In this document: piece by piece, positions 32,854-40,901 of the stretch
How positions within the stretch are numbered: position 1 is the stretch's first letter
How the letters are laid out: the number at the start of each line of letters is the position of its first letter
Assembly: GCA_947629455.1 (NCBI GenBank)
Contig: CANRDT010000014.1
Span: 1 to 54,241, forward strand
DNA: 54,241 bases
Reading direction: 5' to 3'
Source: an uncultured Ruminococcus sp.
GTDB lineage: Bacteria > Bacillota > Clostridia > Oscillospirales > Ruminococcaceae
Program-made: the position numbers and the translations under genes
The notes under the pieces: generated by a model
Seen by the model: the letters and a program-made list of their open reading frames with translations, nothing else
What the model was told of the DNA's origin: nothing
Database searches by the model: none

Positions 32854-34602
32854 ATGGAAAATCAGATGATCCATCTTAAAATAAACGGCATACCCGCCGA
32901 AGTGCCTGCCGGCTCTACGATCCTTCAGGCTGCAAAGACCGTAAACGTTGATATTCCTTCTCTTTGTTATCTGAAGGACATCAACTGTATCGGCGCGTGC
33001 CGCGTATGCGTAGTAGAGATCGTGGGCAGAAGAGGTCTTACCGCTGCCTGCACATATCCCGTTGAGGAGGGCATGGAAGTTCTCACCAACACCCCCGCTG
33101 TAAGAAATTCAAGAAAGACCACTATCGAGCTGCTCCTTTCAAGCCACAGCAAAAAGTGTCTGTCCTGCCCGAGAGGAAACAACTGCGAGCTGCAAAAGCT
33201 TTCCGTAGCATACGGCGCAGACGAGGACAGATTCAGCGGCGACGGCGACGACAAGCGCTATGCTATCGACGACAGCTCACCTTATCTTGTAAGAGATAAC
33301 AATAAATGTATCCAGTGTATGAGATGTGTTGCCGCCTGCAAGAACGTTCAGAGCGTTTCCTGCATCGGACCTATCAGAAGAGGCTACAACGTCCACATCG
33401 GCTGCGCGTTCGACAAGCCGCTCAACGAGGCTGCCTGCGTCGGCTGCGGTCAGTGTATCGTTGCCTGCCCCGTAGGCGCTCTCACTGAAAAGAGCCAGAC
33501 CGAAGCGGTATGGAACGCGATCGCCGATCCTTCAAAGAAGGTGGTATTCTTTACCGCTCCTTCGATCAGGGCGACTCTCGGCGAATCTTTCGATATGCCT
33601 GTCGGCACGAATGTAGAGGGCAAAATGGTCGCGGCTATCAGACGTCTCGGCGCGGACGAAGTGTTCAATATGGACGTTACAGCCGACCTTACCATTATGG
33701 AAGAGGCTAACGAGCTTATCGAGCGTATACAGAACGGCGGTACTCTCCCGATGTTTACTTCCTGCTGCCCCGGCTGGGTAAAATTCTGCGAGCATTATTA
33801 TCCTGAATTTCTCCCTCATCTGTCAAGCTGCAAATCTCCTCAGCAGATGTTCGGCGCAGTTCTCAAGAGCTACTACTGCGAGAAGAACGGCATAGATCCC
33901 AAGGATCTGTTCGTTGTCAGCGTTATCCCCTGCACTTCCAAGAAGTTTGAGGTAACGAGAGAGGAACAGCGCACCCACGACTTTGACGATGTGGACGTTG
34001 CTCTTACCACAAGAGAGCTTGCCGCTATGATCAAGCGTGCAGGTATCGACTTTACCGATCTTGCCGATGAGAAGTTTGACGATCCGTTTGAGATCGCGTC
34101 TGGCGCAGGTACTATCTTCGGCGCAACGGGCGGCGTTATGGAGGCTGCTCTGCGTACCGCGGCATACAAGCTGGACGGTACTACCGAGGCTGTAGACTTC
34201 AATGAAGTCCGCGGAACTCAGGGTATCAAAGAGGCGACTTACACGGTAGGCGGCGTTGAGATCAAGGTCGCAGTTGCTTCCGGTCTTGCAAATGCAAGAA
34301 AGGTCGTAGAGATGGTCAAGTCCGGCGAAAAGGATTATCAGATGGTAGAGATCATGGCTTGTCCCGGCGGCTGTATCAACGGCGGCGGTCAGCCTGTCCA
34401 GAGCGACGCTGTACGCAATAACGTTGATCTCAAGACTATCCGCGCTAAGGCTCTCTATGACGTTGACCGCAGTATCGATCTGAGAAAATCTCACGAAAGC
34501 CCCGTTATGAAACTGCTGTATGACGAATACTTTGAGGCTCCCGGCAAGGAGAAGGCTCACAAGCTTTTGCATACTACTTATGTTGAGCGCAGCGCTCACT
34601 GA
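32854..34602 (+). CDS. hndD: [FeFe] hydrogenase catalytic subunit
   Basis: 582 residues. N-terminal [2Fe-2S] domain (CYLKDINCIGACRVC), His-ligated [4Fe-4S] (HSKKCLSCPRGNNCELQ), two ferredoxin clusters (CIQCMRCVAACKN, CVGCGQCIVACPVG), then the H-cluster domain. H-cluster motifs: TSCCPGW; VIPCTSKKFE; EIMACPGGCINGGGQP. All four cluster-binding Cys are present. In the second motif the usual Met before Pro-Cys (MPC) is Ile (ATC codon), an unusual change next to the active site. Role: H2 production or uptake with NAD(P)H and ferredoxin. It lies 20 nt after hndC with a GAGGAGG site. The maturases HydEFG are not in the window. Confidence 0.97.
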   Translation: MENQMIHLKINGIPAEVPAGSTILQAAKTVNVDIPSLCYLKDINCIGACRVCVVEIVGRRGLTAACTYPVEEGMEVLTNTPAVRNSRKTTIELLLSSHSKKCLSCPRGNNCELQKLSVAYGADEDRFSGDGDDKRYAIDDSSPYLVRDNNKCIQCMRCVAACKNVQSVSCIGPIRRGYNVHIGCAFDKPLNEAACVGCGQCIVACPVGALTEKSQTEAVWNAIADPSKKVVFFTAPSIRATLGESFDMPVGTNVEGKMVAAIRRLGADEVFNMDVTADLTIMEEANELIERIQNGGTLPMFTSCCPGWVKFCEHYYPEFLPHLSSCKSPQQMFGAVLKSYYCEKNGIDPKDLFVVSVIPCTSKKFEVTREEQRTHDFDDVDVALTTRELAAMIKRAGIDFTDLADEKFDDPFEIASGAGTIFGATGGVMEAALRTAAYKLDGTTEAVDFNEVRGTQGIKEATYTVGGVEIKVAVASGLANARKVVEMVKSGEKDYQMVEIMACPGGCINGGGQPVQSDAVRNNVDLKTIRAKALYDVDRSIDLRKSHESPVMKLLYDEYFEAPGKEKAHKLLHTTYVERSAH

Positions 34603-34619
34603 TAAGGCGTAGTTTTATT

Positions 34620-34654
34620 GATCCCGGTTTTTATTCAAAGCCGGGATCTTTTTT
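34620..34654 (+). terminator. Terminator of the hydrogenase operon
   Basis: Stem GATCCCGG/CCGGGATC with a 13-nt loop, followed by six T, 18 nt after the hndD stop. Confidence 0.9.
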
Positions 34655-34743
34655 ATAACAGGTGATATTTTGTAAATTTTTCATATGTTTTCTTTCTTTT
34701 TTTATCGGATATTTGTATAGTCCTACAAAAATTGAGCGGACTG

Positions 34744-34772
34744 TTGACAAATGCATAAAGGTGTGGTATGAT
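34744..34772 (+). promoter_or_regulatory. Promoter of the metY leader
   Basis: TTGACA (34744-34749), 17-bp spacer, TATGAT (34767-34772). Transcription should start near 34779. Downstream, ACTTAT (34794-34799) can pair with ATAAGT (34821-34826), enclosing GATT/AATC. Confidence 0.8.
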
Positions 34773-34842
34773 ATATACATAAAATCACACTAAACTTATA
34801 GGATTTATATGATAATCTTCATAAGTAAAAGGAGAGAGCGTT

Positions 34843-34896
34843 ATGAGAAAATTTTCCGACATCTTTAACACGGCAAGGCGAATGTGCCGCTGTTGA
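34843..34896 (+). CDS. Leader peptide upstream of metY, ending Cys-Arg-Cys
   Basis: A 17-codon frame, MRKFSDIFNTARRMCRC, with a GGAGAG ribosome site 6-7 nt before the ATG and a TGA stop 54 nt before the metY start. It ends in Met-Cys-Arg-Cys, matching the product of the pathway it precedes. A hairpin CGGCA/TGCCG (34871-34889) includes the first Cys codon, so a ribosome waiting there would open it. This suggests attenuation or translational control by cysteine (or methionine) supply. No typical SAM riboswitch or T-box is visible. Confidence 0.6.
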   Translation: MRKFSDIFNTARRMCRC

Positions 34897-34950
34897 CCAT
34901 ATCCCGACAAAATATAATAAATATAATAAATAATGAAAGAGGTAATTACA

Positions 34951-36243
34951 ATGAGTGAAAATAAAAAACTGCATTTTGAGACTTTGCAGCTCCATGTAGG
35001 TCAGGAGCAGGCTGATCCGGCGACCGACGCGCGCGCCGTTCCGATATACGCTACGACTTCATATGTTTTCAAGGATTCCGCGCAGGCGGCAGGACGTTTT
35101 GCGCTTACCGAGAACGGAAACATTTATACAAGGCTGATGAACCCGACTTCCGACGTGTTTGAAAAGAGGATAGCGGCTCTCGAGGGGGGCGCTGCGGCTC
35201 TTGCGACGGCGAGCGGCTCAGCTGCTATAACATACGCCATTCAGAACATAGCAATAAGCGGCGACCACATCGTTTCATCGTCAAATCTCTACGGCGGTAC
35301 ATACAATCTGTTCGCAAACACGCTCGCAGATCAGGGTATCTCGACCACTTTTGTAAATCCGCACGACCTTGACGCTATCGAGGCAGCGATACAGGAGAAC
35401 ACAAAGCTTGTCTATGCCGAAACGCTCGGCAATCCCAATTCCGATGTTATAGATCTGGAGGCGATCGCCGACATCGCGCACAGGCACGGTATCCCGCTTA
35501 TCGTGGACAACACCTTTGCTACTCCCTACCTGCTCAGACCTATCGAGCACGGCGCGGACGTTGTGGTACACTCCGCGACAAAGTTTATCGGCGGTCACGG
35601 CACTGTAATGGGCGGCGTTATCGTGGATTCAGGTAAATTTGACTGGGAGCAGAACGACAAGTTCCCCGGACTCAGCAAGCCGAACCCCTCCTACCACGGC
35701 GTGGTATTCACCAAGGCGGCAGGAAACATCGCCTATGTTCTTAAAATAAGGACTACTCTTATGAGGGATATTGGCGCGACGATTTCGCCTTTCAACTCTT
35801 TCCTGCTCTTACAGGGTCTGGAAACTCTTTCGCTGAGAGTTGAACGTCATGTGGAGAACGCGCTGAAAGTGGTCGATTTTCTCAGAAATCACCCCGACGT
35901 TGAGAGGGTAAATCACCCATCGCTTGCGGACGGCAGAGAAAAAGAGCTTTATGACAAGTACTTCCCCAACGGCGCGGCGTCTATCTTTACTTTTGAGATA
36001 AAGGGCGATTCCGACAAGGCTAAGAAGTTCACCGAGTCGCTTAAACTGTTCTCGCTGCTTGCAAACGTTGCGGACGTAAAGTCGCTTGTTATACACCCTG
36101 CGTCCACCACACATTCCCAGATGGAAGAACCCGAGCTGCTTGCCGCCGGTATCAGACCCAACACCATAAGGCTCTCTATCGGCACGGAGCATATCGACGA
36201 CATTATCGACGATCTCGAGCAGGGATTCAAGGCGGTAAGATAA
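34951..36243 (+). CDS. metY: O-acetylhomoserine sulfhydrylase
   Basis: 430 residues from the ATG at 34951 with AGAGG 8 nt upstream; the in-frame ATG at 34933 lies before that site. Cys/Met-metabolism PLP enzyme: [37 protein letters not shown], and the PLP lysine in [14 protein letters not shown]. The length (about 430) and the [11 protein letters not shown] start are those of O-acetylhomoserine aminocarboxypropyltransferase: O-acetylhomoserine plus sulfide gives homocysteine. Some relatives act on O-acetylserine. It has its own promoter, leader and terminator. Confidence 0.95.
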   Translation: MSENKKLHFETLQLHVGQEQADPATDARAVPIYATTSYVFKDSAQAAGRFALTENGNIYTRLMNPTSDVFEKRIAALEGGAAALATASGSAAITYAIQNIAISGDHIVSSSNLYGGTYNLFANTLADQGISTTFVNPHDLDAIEAAIQENTKLVYAETLGNPNSDVIDLEAIADIAHRHGIPLIVDNTFATPYLLRPIEHGADVVVHSATKFIGGHGTVMGGVIVDSGKFDWEQNDKFPGLSKPNPSYHGVVFTKAAGNIAYVLKIRTTLMRDIGATISPFNSFLLLQGLETLSLRVERHVENALKVVDFLRNHPDVERVNHPSLADGREKELYDKYFPNGAASIFTFEIKGDSDKAKKFTESLKLFSLLANVADVKSLVIHPASTTHSQMEEPELLAAGIRPNTIRLSIGTEHIDDIIDDLEQGFKAVR

Positions 36244-36272
36244 TAATAGTAATAATTATAATAATGATCAAA

Positions 36273-36309
36273 AAAAGCTTGCCAAATCGCAAAGATAAGG
36301 CAAGCTTTT
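36273..36309 (+). terminator. Terminator of metY
   Basis: Perfect 11-bp stem AAAAGCTTGCC/GGCAAGCTTTT with a 15-nt loop, 30 nt after the stop. Confidence 0.87.
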
Positions 36310-36323
36310 AATATTTATACAGT

Positions 36324-36719
36324 GTGATATTTTCGGCAATAACACTGAAACAGGCTATTATTCCCCCAATGGGGGGAATAACAGCGTTTTATGTCTATAC
36401 GGCGTGATATTTTCGGCAATAAGTGCGCCACCCCAAACACTTCGTGTTTGGGCTAAAAGAAAATTTCCTTTGCCGACATTATGAGGTCGGCAAAGGAAAT
36501 TTCTTTCCCACAGATTATTAGAGTAATTACCACAATAAATTTCAGCCGCCCGATTTCCAAAGTCTGACCGCTCCGCACACGGCAGAGGGCGACAAGCGCG
36601 CCCGCGCGAGGGCAGCCTTTTTAAGGAAAAGGCTTGATCGAAAACCTTTTTAATATGCCAACTTAATTTTCACCATAAGTGCGGAGCGTGAAATCAGCCT
36701 GAGTAGGTACTCTTACCTC
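36324..36719 (-). repeat. Composite intergenic repeat, copy 3 (inverted) with extra hairpins
   Basis: Two direct copies of GTGATATTTTCGGCAATAA (36324-36342, 36404-36422) flank a TTATTCCCCC/GGGGGAATAA hairpin (36358-36381). Then come a CCCAAACAC/GTGTTTGGG hairpin (36432-36452) and a perfect 17-bp hairpin starting AAATTTCCTTTGCCGAC (36461-36502). The shared block from GCCGCCCGATTTCC to GCGTGAAATCA follows (about 36544-36695). The same order occurs at 51414-51720. No gene. Confidence 0.82.
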
Positions 36720-37862
36720 TTAAATTACTCTAACTCTTACCACGCCTTCAACAGCCTCGATAGCCGAAACGTCCGCGCTGCCGTTTACATCAAGCATGGT
36801 GTACGCCCAATCGCCTCTGGTCTTATTTACCATATTGGCAACAGCTGCACCGACTGCCGAAGTGATCTTGCCCAGTGCGTCGGGAAGATTCTTGTGCAGA
36901 ACGCATACCAGAGCGTCGCCCGTCTTGGCAAGCTCGGCGTTCGGGAAGTTTACGGAATTTCTGATCGTACCGTTCTCGATATAGTCGATCAGCTCGTGAG
37001 CCGCCATAACGGCACAGTTGTCCTCCGATTCGGGAGTAGACGCGCCAAGGTGAGGAAGTACAATAACTCCGTCAACGCCCAGAACAACATCGTCTGCAAA
37101 GTCGGTGACATATTTTGCCACCTTGCCGTCCGCTATCGCCTTGACGATCGTCTCACTGTTGATAAGCTCTCCCCTTGCCAGATTGATAATGCGCACGCCG
37201 TCTTTCATCATTGCGATCTGGTCGGCATCTATCATATTCTTTGAATCCTTGGTGTAGGGAACGTGAATGGTGATATAGTCGCTGTTCTTATATATATCGT
37301 CAATATTTGCGGTGATCTTTACCTTGGGATCGAGATTGACAGCCGCGGCTACCGACAGATAAGGATCGTATCCGATAACGTCCATACCCAGAGCGACAGC
37401 GGCGTTCGCTATCTTTCCGCCGATAGCTCCCAGTCCGATTATACCGAGAGTTTTGCCGAGTATCTCGGGACCTGCAAACTTAGCCTTGCCGCCCTCTACC
37501 GTCTTGGGCGCGTCGGGAGTTCCCTTAAGTGATGCAGCCCATGCGGCAGCCTCCGTGATCTTTCTCGACGCAAGCAGCAAAGCGCATATCGCAAGCTCCT
37601 TTACCGCGTTGGAGTTAGCGCCCGGGGTATTGAACACTACGATACCCTCCTCGGCACATCTGTCAACGGGGATATTGTTTACGCCTGCTCCGGCTCTTGC
37701 GATAGCAAGCAGATCGCTGCCGAATTCCATTTCGTGCATTTTTGCGGAACGCACCATTATGGCGGTGGGGTTTTCTACCGCGTCGCCTACCGTATAAGCG
37801 GCTTTGTCGAAAATATCCGTACCGCAGGCAGCTATTTTGTTAAGAGTCTGTATATTATACAT
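36720..37862 (-). CDS. serA: D-3-phosphoglycerate dehydrogenase
   Basis: 380 residues: NAD-dependent 2-hydroxyacid dehydrogenase fold with LGIIGLGAIGGKIANAA (nucleotide binding), NLARGELIN and LPHLGASTPESEDNCA (catalytic His region), plus a short C-terminal ACT-like stretch (about 310-380) and no intervening domain. First step of serine synthesis from 3-phosphoglycerate. It shares an upstream motif with serC, which confirms the pathway context. ATG behind AAAGAGG. Confidence 0.93.
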   Translation of the reverse strand: MYNIQTLNKIAACGTDIFDKAAYTVGDAVENPTAIMVRSAKMHEMEFGSDLLAIARAGAGVNNIPVDRCAEEGIVVFNTPGANSNAVKELAICALLLASRKITEAAAWAASLKGTPDAPKTVEGGKAKFAGPEILGKTLGIIGLGAIGGKIANAAVALGMDVIGYDPYLSVAAAVNLDPKVKITANIDDIYKNSDYITIHVPYTKDSKNMIDADQIAMMKDGVRIINLARGELINSETIVKAIADGKVAKYVTDFADDVVLGVDGVIVLPHLGASTPESEDNCAVMAAHELIDYIENGTIRNSVNFPNAELAKTGDALVCVLHKNLPDALGKITSAVGAAVANMVNKTRGDWAYTMLDVNGSADVSAIEAVEGVVRVRVI

Positions 37863-37920
37863 TGGTATTACCTCTTTCTTACTTAATTTTTCGCAAGGAA
37901 ATCAGTTTTAAACTTTTATC

Positions 37921-37942
37921 TAAGTATTTTAATACTTTTTAC
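37921..37942 (-). promoter_or_regulatory. Operator/promoter-like motif upstream of serA
   Basis: 22-nt motif, 19 of 22 identical to 39375-39396 before serC. On the minus strand it begins GTAAAAAGTATTAAAATAC and contains the palindrome AAGTATT..AATACTT (37922-37937). A -10-like TAAAAT lies within it but no good -35. It starts 59 nt upstream of the serA ATG. Confidence 0.55.
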
Positions 37943-37962
37943 TTATTCGGGCTGACTTTTCA

Positions 37963-38109
37963 GGTTATTTTTCCTGCGCCGCCGTAAGAAAAATAATTCA
38001 ATGTTATATTCTCCGCCGCGCGGGGAGAATATAACAAAAACCTTATAAAACTTATCGGAATATAATTATAAAACCAAAAATAATATTATTATAAAATTGA
38101 ATTCCGTGA
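37963..38109. repeat. Paired-hairpin repeat, copy A
   Basis: Blocks GGTTATTTTTCCT, the perfect hairpin GTTATATTCTCC/GGAGAATATAAC (about 38003-38035), TCGGAATATAATTATAA and TATAAAATTGAATTCCGTG occur in the same order at 39562-39709. The two copies flank the serC unit. Confidence 0.85.
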
Positions 38110-38136
38110 GTTTTTCGCTGAAAGTCAGCTTTTAAA

Positions 38137-38259
38137 TTATGTGATCACCTTTACAATGATGATCCCGATAACGACCGCAAACGCGCAGACGGCAATAATT
38201 TTCGCCCTGATCTTATTTCTGCGCCTGATACGTTCCTTGTATTCTTCGCTCAGCTGCAT
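38137..38259 (-). CDS. Small single-pass membrane peptide coupled to serC
   Basis: 40 residues. Basic N-terminal half (MQLSEEYKERIRRRNKIRAK) then one hydrophobic helix of about 17-20 residues. The ATG overlaps the serC stop by one base (TGATG), so it should be translated by re-initiation. Codon use and composition are those of a real small membrane protein rather than repeat-derived; the adjacent repeat begins 28 nt after its stop. Function unknown. It may be a small regulatory membrane protein. Confidence 0.65.
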   Translation of the reverse strand: MQLSEEYKERIRRRNKIRAKIIAVCAFAVVIGIIIVKVIT

Positions 38260-39341
38260 CAGGAATTCTCAGCCTCGAATTTCTTCATAAACTCTACCAG
38301 CTTTTCAACGCCCTCGATCGGCATAGCGTTATAGATAGAAGCTCTCATACCGCCGACGGTTCTGTGGCCTTTGAGATTCTCAAAGCCTGCCGCCTTTGCC
38401 TCGGCAACGAATTTCTTGTCAAGCTCCTCATTTCCCGTAACAAAGGGAACGTTCATCAGCGAACGGTCTTTCTTCTCGACAGTGCCCTTGAAAAGCTTGC
38501 TCTGATCGAGGAAATCATAAAGTATCTTCGCTTTCTTCTCGTTATGTGCCTTCATAGCCTCAAGACCGCCCATTTTCTTGATCCACTTGAACACCTTGCC
38601 GCAGATGTAGATACCGTAGCAGGGAGGGGTGTTATACAGAGAATCCGCGTCAGCCTGAGTTTTCCATTTAAGCATTGTGGGAGTACCCTCAAGAACATCG
38701 TCGGTGATAAGATCCTCACGGATAATAGCGATGACAACACCGGCAGGTCCCACGTTCTTCTGAACGCCGCCGTAGATAACGCCGTACTTGGTAACGTCTA
38801 CAGGCTCGGAGAGGAAACAGGAGGAAACGTCCGCCACAAGCGTCTTACCCTTGGTATCGGGCAGTTTCCAGAATTTAGTACCGTAGATCGTATTGTTTTC
38901 ACAGATGTAAACATAGTCCGCATCTTCGGGAATATCGAGATCGGAGCAATCGGGGATATAGGAAAACGTCTTGTCCGCGGAGGACGCAACAGCTACAGCC
39001 TCGCCGTACCTCTGAGCCTCCTGATAAGCTTTCTTCGCCCACTGACCCGTGATTATGTAAGCCGCCTTTTTATTCTTCATCAGGTTCATAGGAACAGCGG
39101 CAAACTGCTGGGACGCACCGCCCTGAAGGAAAAGCACCTTGTAATTGTCGGGAATGTTCATCAGATCGCGGATATCCTGTTCAGCCTCTTTGATAATATT
39201 ATCAAACGCCTTGGAACGGTGGGACATTTCCATTACTGACATACCCGTACCCTTATAGTCCAGCATTTCCTCGGCTGCCTCTTTGAGCACTTCTTCGGGA
39301 AGTACCGCAGGACCCGCGCTGAAATTATAAACTCTGCTCAT
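38259..39341 (-). CDS. serC: Phosphoserine aminotransferase
   Basis: 360 residues, standard length. Family start RVYNFSAGPAVLPEEVL, GGASQQF, and the PLP-binding lysine in IYGGVQKNVGPAG; C-terminal GHRTVGGMRASIYNAMP. It converts 3-phosphohydroxypyruvate and glutamate to phosphoserine. ATG with GGAGG 9 nt upstream. It is separated from serA by the small membrane gene and a repeat; both serA and serC carry the shared promoter motif. Confidence 0.97.
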   Translation of the reverse strand: MSRVYNFSAGPAVLPEEVLKEAAEEMLDYKGTGMSVMEMSHRSKAFDNIIKEAEQDIRDLMNIPDNYKVLFLQGGASQQFAAVPMNLMKNKKAAYIITGQWAKKAYQEAQRYGEAVAVASSADKTFSYIPDCSDLDIPEDADYVYICENNTIYGTKFWKLPDTKGKTLVADVSSCFLSEPVDVTKYGVIYGGVQKNVGPAGVVIAIIREDLITDDVLEGTPTMLKWKTQADADSLYNTPPCYGIYICGKVFKWIKKMGGLEAMKAHNEKKAKILYDFLDQSKLFKGTVEKKDRSLMNVPFVTGNEELDKKFVAEAKAAGFENLKGHRTVGGMRASIYNAMPIEGVEKLVEFMKKFEAENS

Positions 39342-39374
39342 AATTAAAAACCTCCAAATAAAAATATACTGACA

Positions 39375-39408
39375 TAAATATTATAGTACTTTTTACCTGC
39401 AAAGTCAA
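39375..39408 (-). promoter_or_regulatory. Promoter of serC with shared serine motif
   Basis: Minus strand -35 TTGACT (39403-39408), 17-bp spacer, -10 TATAAT (39380-39385). The motif 39375-39396 overlapping the -10 is nearly the same as that before serA. Confidence 0.75.
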
Positions 39409-39561
39409 GACTTTTTGGCGCGGCGATATTAATCTTTTGTAAACAGGTTATGTGTTTTCAGCGCAAAAAAGCCGCCCGCGTCAGGCAGGCAGCCACGCAA
39501 ATCAATTTTTTAAATTTTATGCGAGCATTTTATTTATTTTACTTGTAAATGCAGACTATTG

Positions 39562-39709
39562 GGTTATTTTTCCTCCGCCTGCGGCGGAGGAAAAATAATT
39601 TAATGTTATATTCTCCGCCGTTGGCGGAGAATATAACAAAAATCTTGTCGGAATAGTCAGAATATAATTATAAGACCAAAAACACTCTTATAAAATTGAA
39701 TTCCGTGGG
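39562..39709. repeat. Paired-hairpin repeat, copy B
   Basis: Two successive perfect hairpins: TTATTTTTCCTCCGCC with its complement around TGC, and GTTATATTCTCCGCC with its complement around GTT. The AT-rich tail shared with copy A at 37963-38109 follows. It fills most of the 39409-39720 gap; no gene there. Confidence 0.88.
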
Positions 39710-39720
39710 CAGGCTCAGTG

Positions 39721-40884
39721 TCATCTCGAATTATCCACATAGTCCACGGTCATATCTTCAAGCCACAGCACCGCGAATTTTTCTTTGTTCGGCGTATCGT
39801 CAAAGTAAAATACATAGCACGGAACGGGTTTTATTGTGTCGTTATCTATAACACTGCTCCAAGGCACATCGTCAGACATTGGATCGTCCTTTACATTGCC
39901 GGTTCTGAAAAGAACACATTCAAGCTCGACACGCTTTAACTCCAGTTCAAGTTTCTCGGCTAAAGATCTGCTCATATACTGCACGGCGTACACGGGGTCG
40001 GGCGCGTTTTGGACTTCTTCGCCGACATTATAATTTTCACAGCAAAACTGCGGAGCAAAAAAGTTCACCTCGCCGTCACAAATATATGCTGCTATTGATA
40101 CGCTGATAGGGCTGTCATTATACAAATGTTCGCAGGTATTTCCGTCCATAACATATTGCAATACTCCGACATCATTACCTGTCATTTTAAAATCCAGTTC
40201 AAAATAGCTGCCTTTATCCGTCTGTGTAACAGCAGCTCTATAAATTTTCAGTCCATTCGGATAATTGCTAACTTCTACAAAATCGTCTGCAAAATCCTGC
40301 ACTTTCTGCGCAGCCTCCGCCACCGACATTTCCTTATCCGAATCTATCAGTTTATATTTTTCATTGCAGTTTTCAATATCATTACAGCTATAAGATTTTA
40401 TCGGTTCGGTAACATTCAGACCTTCTTCATAAACATATCTGCTTATATCAAAATTGCGCTGATAGCAGAAAAAACCTATACAGCCGACCGACATTCTGAG
40501 GTTTTTATCCGTATCATCATAATCGGGACCGGTCGGATATGAATTTTCATTTATCGTAATTAATTTTTCGTCGTAATCATTAACATAATGCGAAAAAATT
40601 TGTTCATACTTATCATCAAAATTATCGGAAACGATCAAATCGCCCGTCAATATTTTCTGCGGTATTTCCACCGAAATGTTATCGCTTATTTTTATATTGT
40701 CCAGCTTTAATTCTTTCAGTTTATCGGAATACTCCGAACACTTTTCGCTCATTTCCGAGATCGGCGCACTTTCCGAGCCGCTTATTTCATCTTCACCCTT
40801 GACACCGCCTTTTTTGGCGCAGGACGTAAACAGAACGGCGCAGACGCTAAGCAAAGCCGCCGCTGTAAGTAGAATTTTTTTCAT
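39721..40884 (-). CDS. Lipoprotein, tandem paralogue 2
   Basis: 387 residues. Lipoprotein signal with lipobox LFTSC (Cys22), so it is anchored on the outer face of the membrane. No known domain. Clear paralogue of the upstream gene at 40902-42080: shared SGSE..EM, KLDNI/M, a SVAEAAQKVQDFADDFVEVS block, and an identical C-terminal stretch ending MTVDYVDNSR. The gap is 17 nt, so it is co-transcribed. Segments of near-identical DNA alternate with diverged ones, suggesting gene conversion. Confidence 0.85.
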   Translation of the reverse strand: MKKILLTAAALLSVCAVLFTSCAKKGGVKGEDEISGSESAPISEMSEKCSEYSDKLKELKLDNIKISDNISVEIPQKILTGDLIVSDNFDDKYEQIFSHYVNDYDEKLITINENSYPTGPDYDDTDKNLRMSVGCIGFFCYQRNFDISRYVYEEGLNVTEPIKSYSCNDIENCNEKYKLIDSDKEMSVAEAAQKVQDFADDFVEVSNYPNGLKIYRAAVTQTDKGSYFELDFKMTGNDVGVLQYVMDGNTCEHLYNDSPISVSIAAYICDGEVNFFAPQFCCENYNVGEEVQNAPDPVYAVQYMSRSLAEKLELELKRVELECVLFRTGNVKDDPMSDDVPWSSVIDNDTIKPVPCYVFYFDDTPNKEKFAVLWLEDMTVDYVDNSR

Positions 40885-40901
40885 TTTTTGCCTCCTGAAT
40901 T

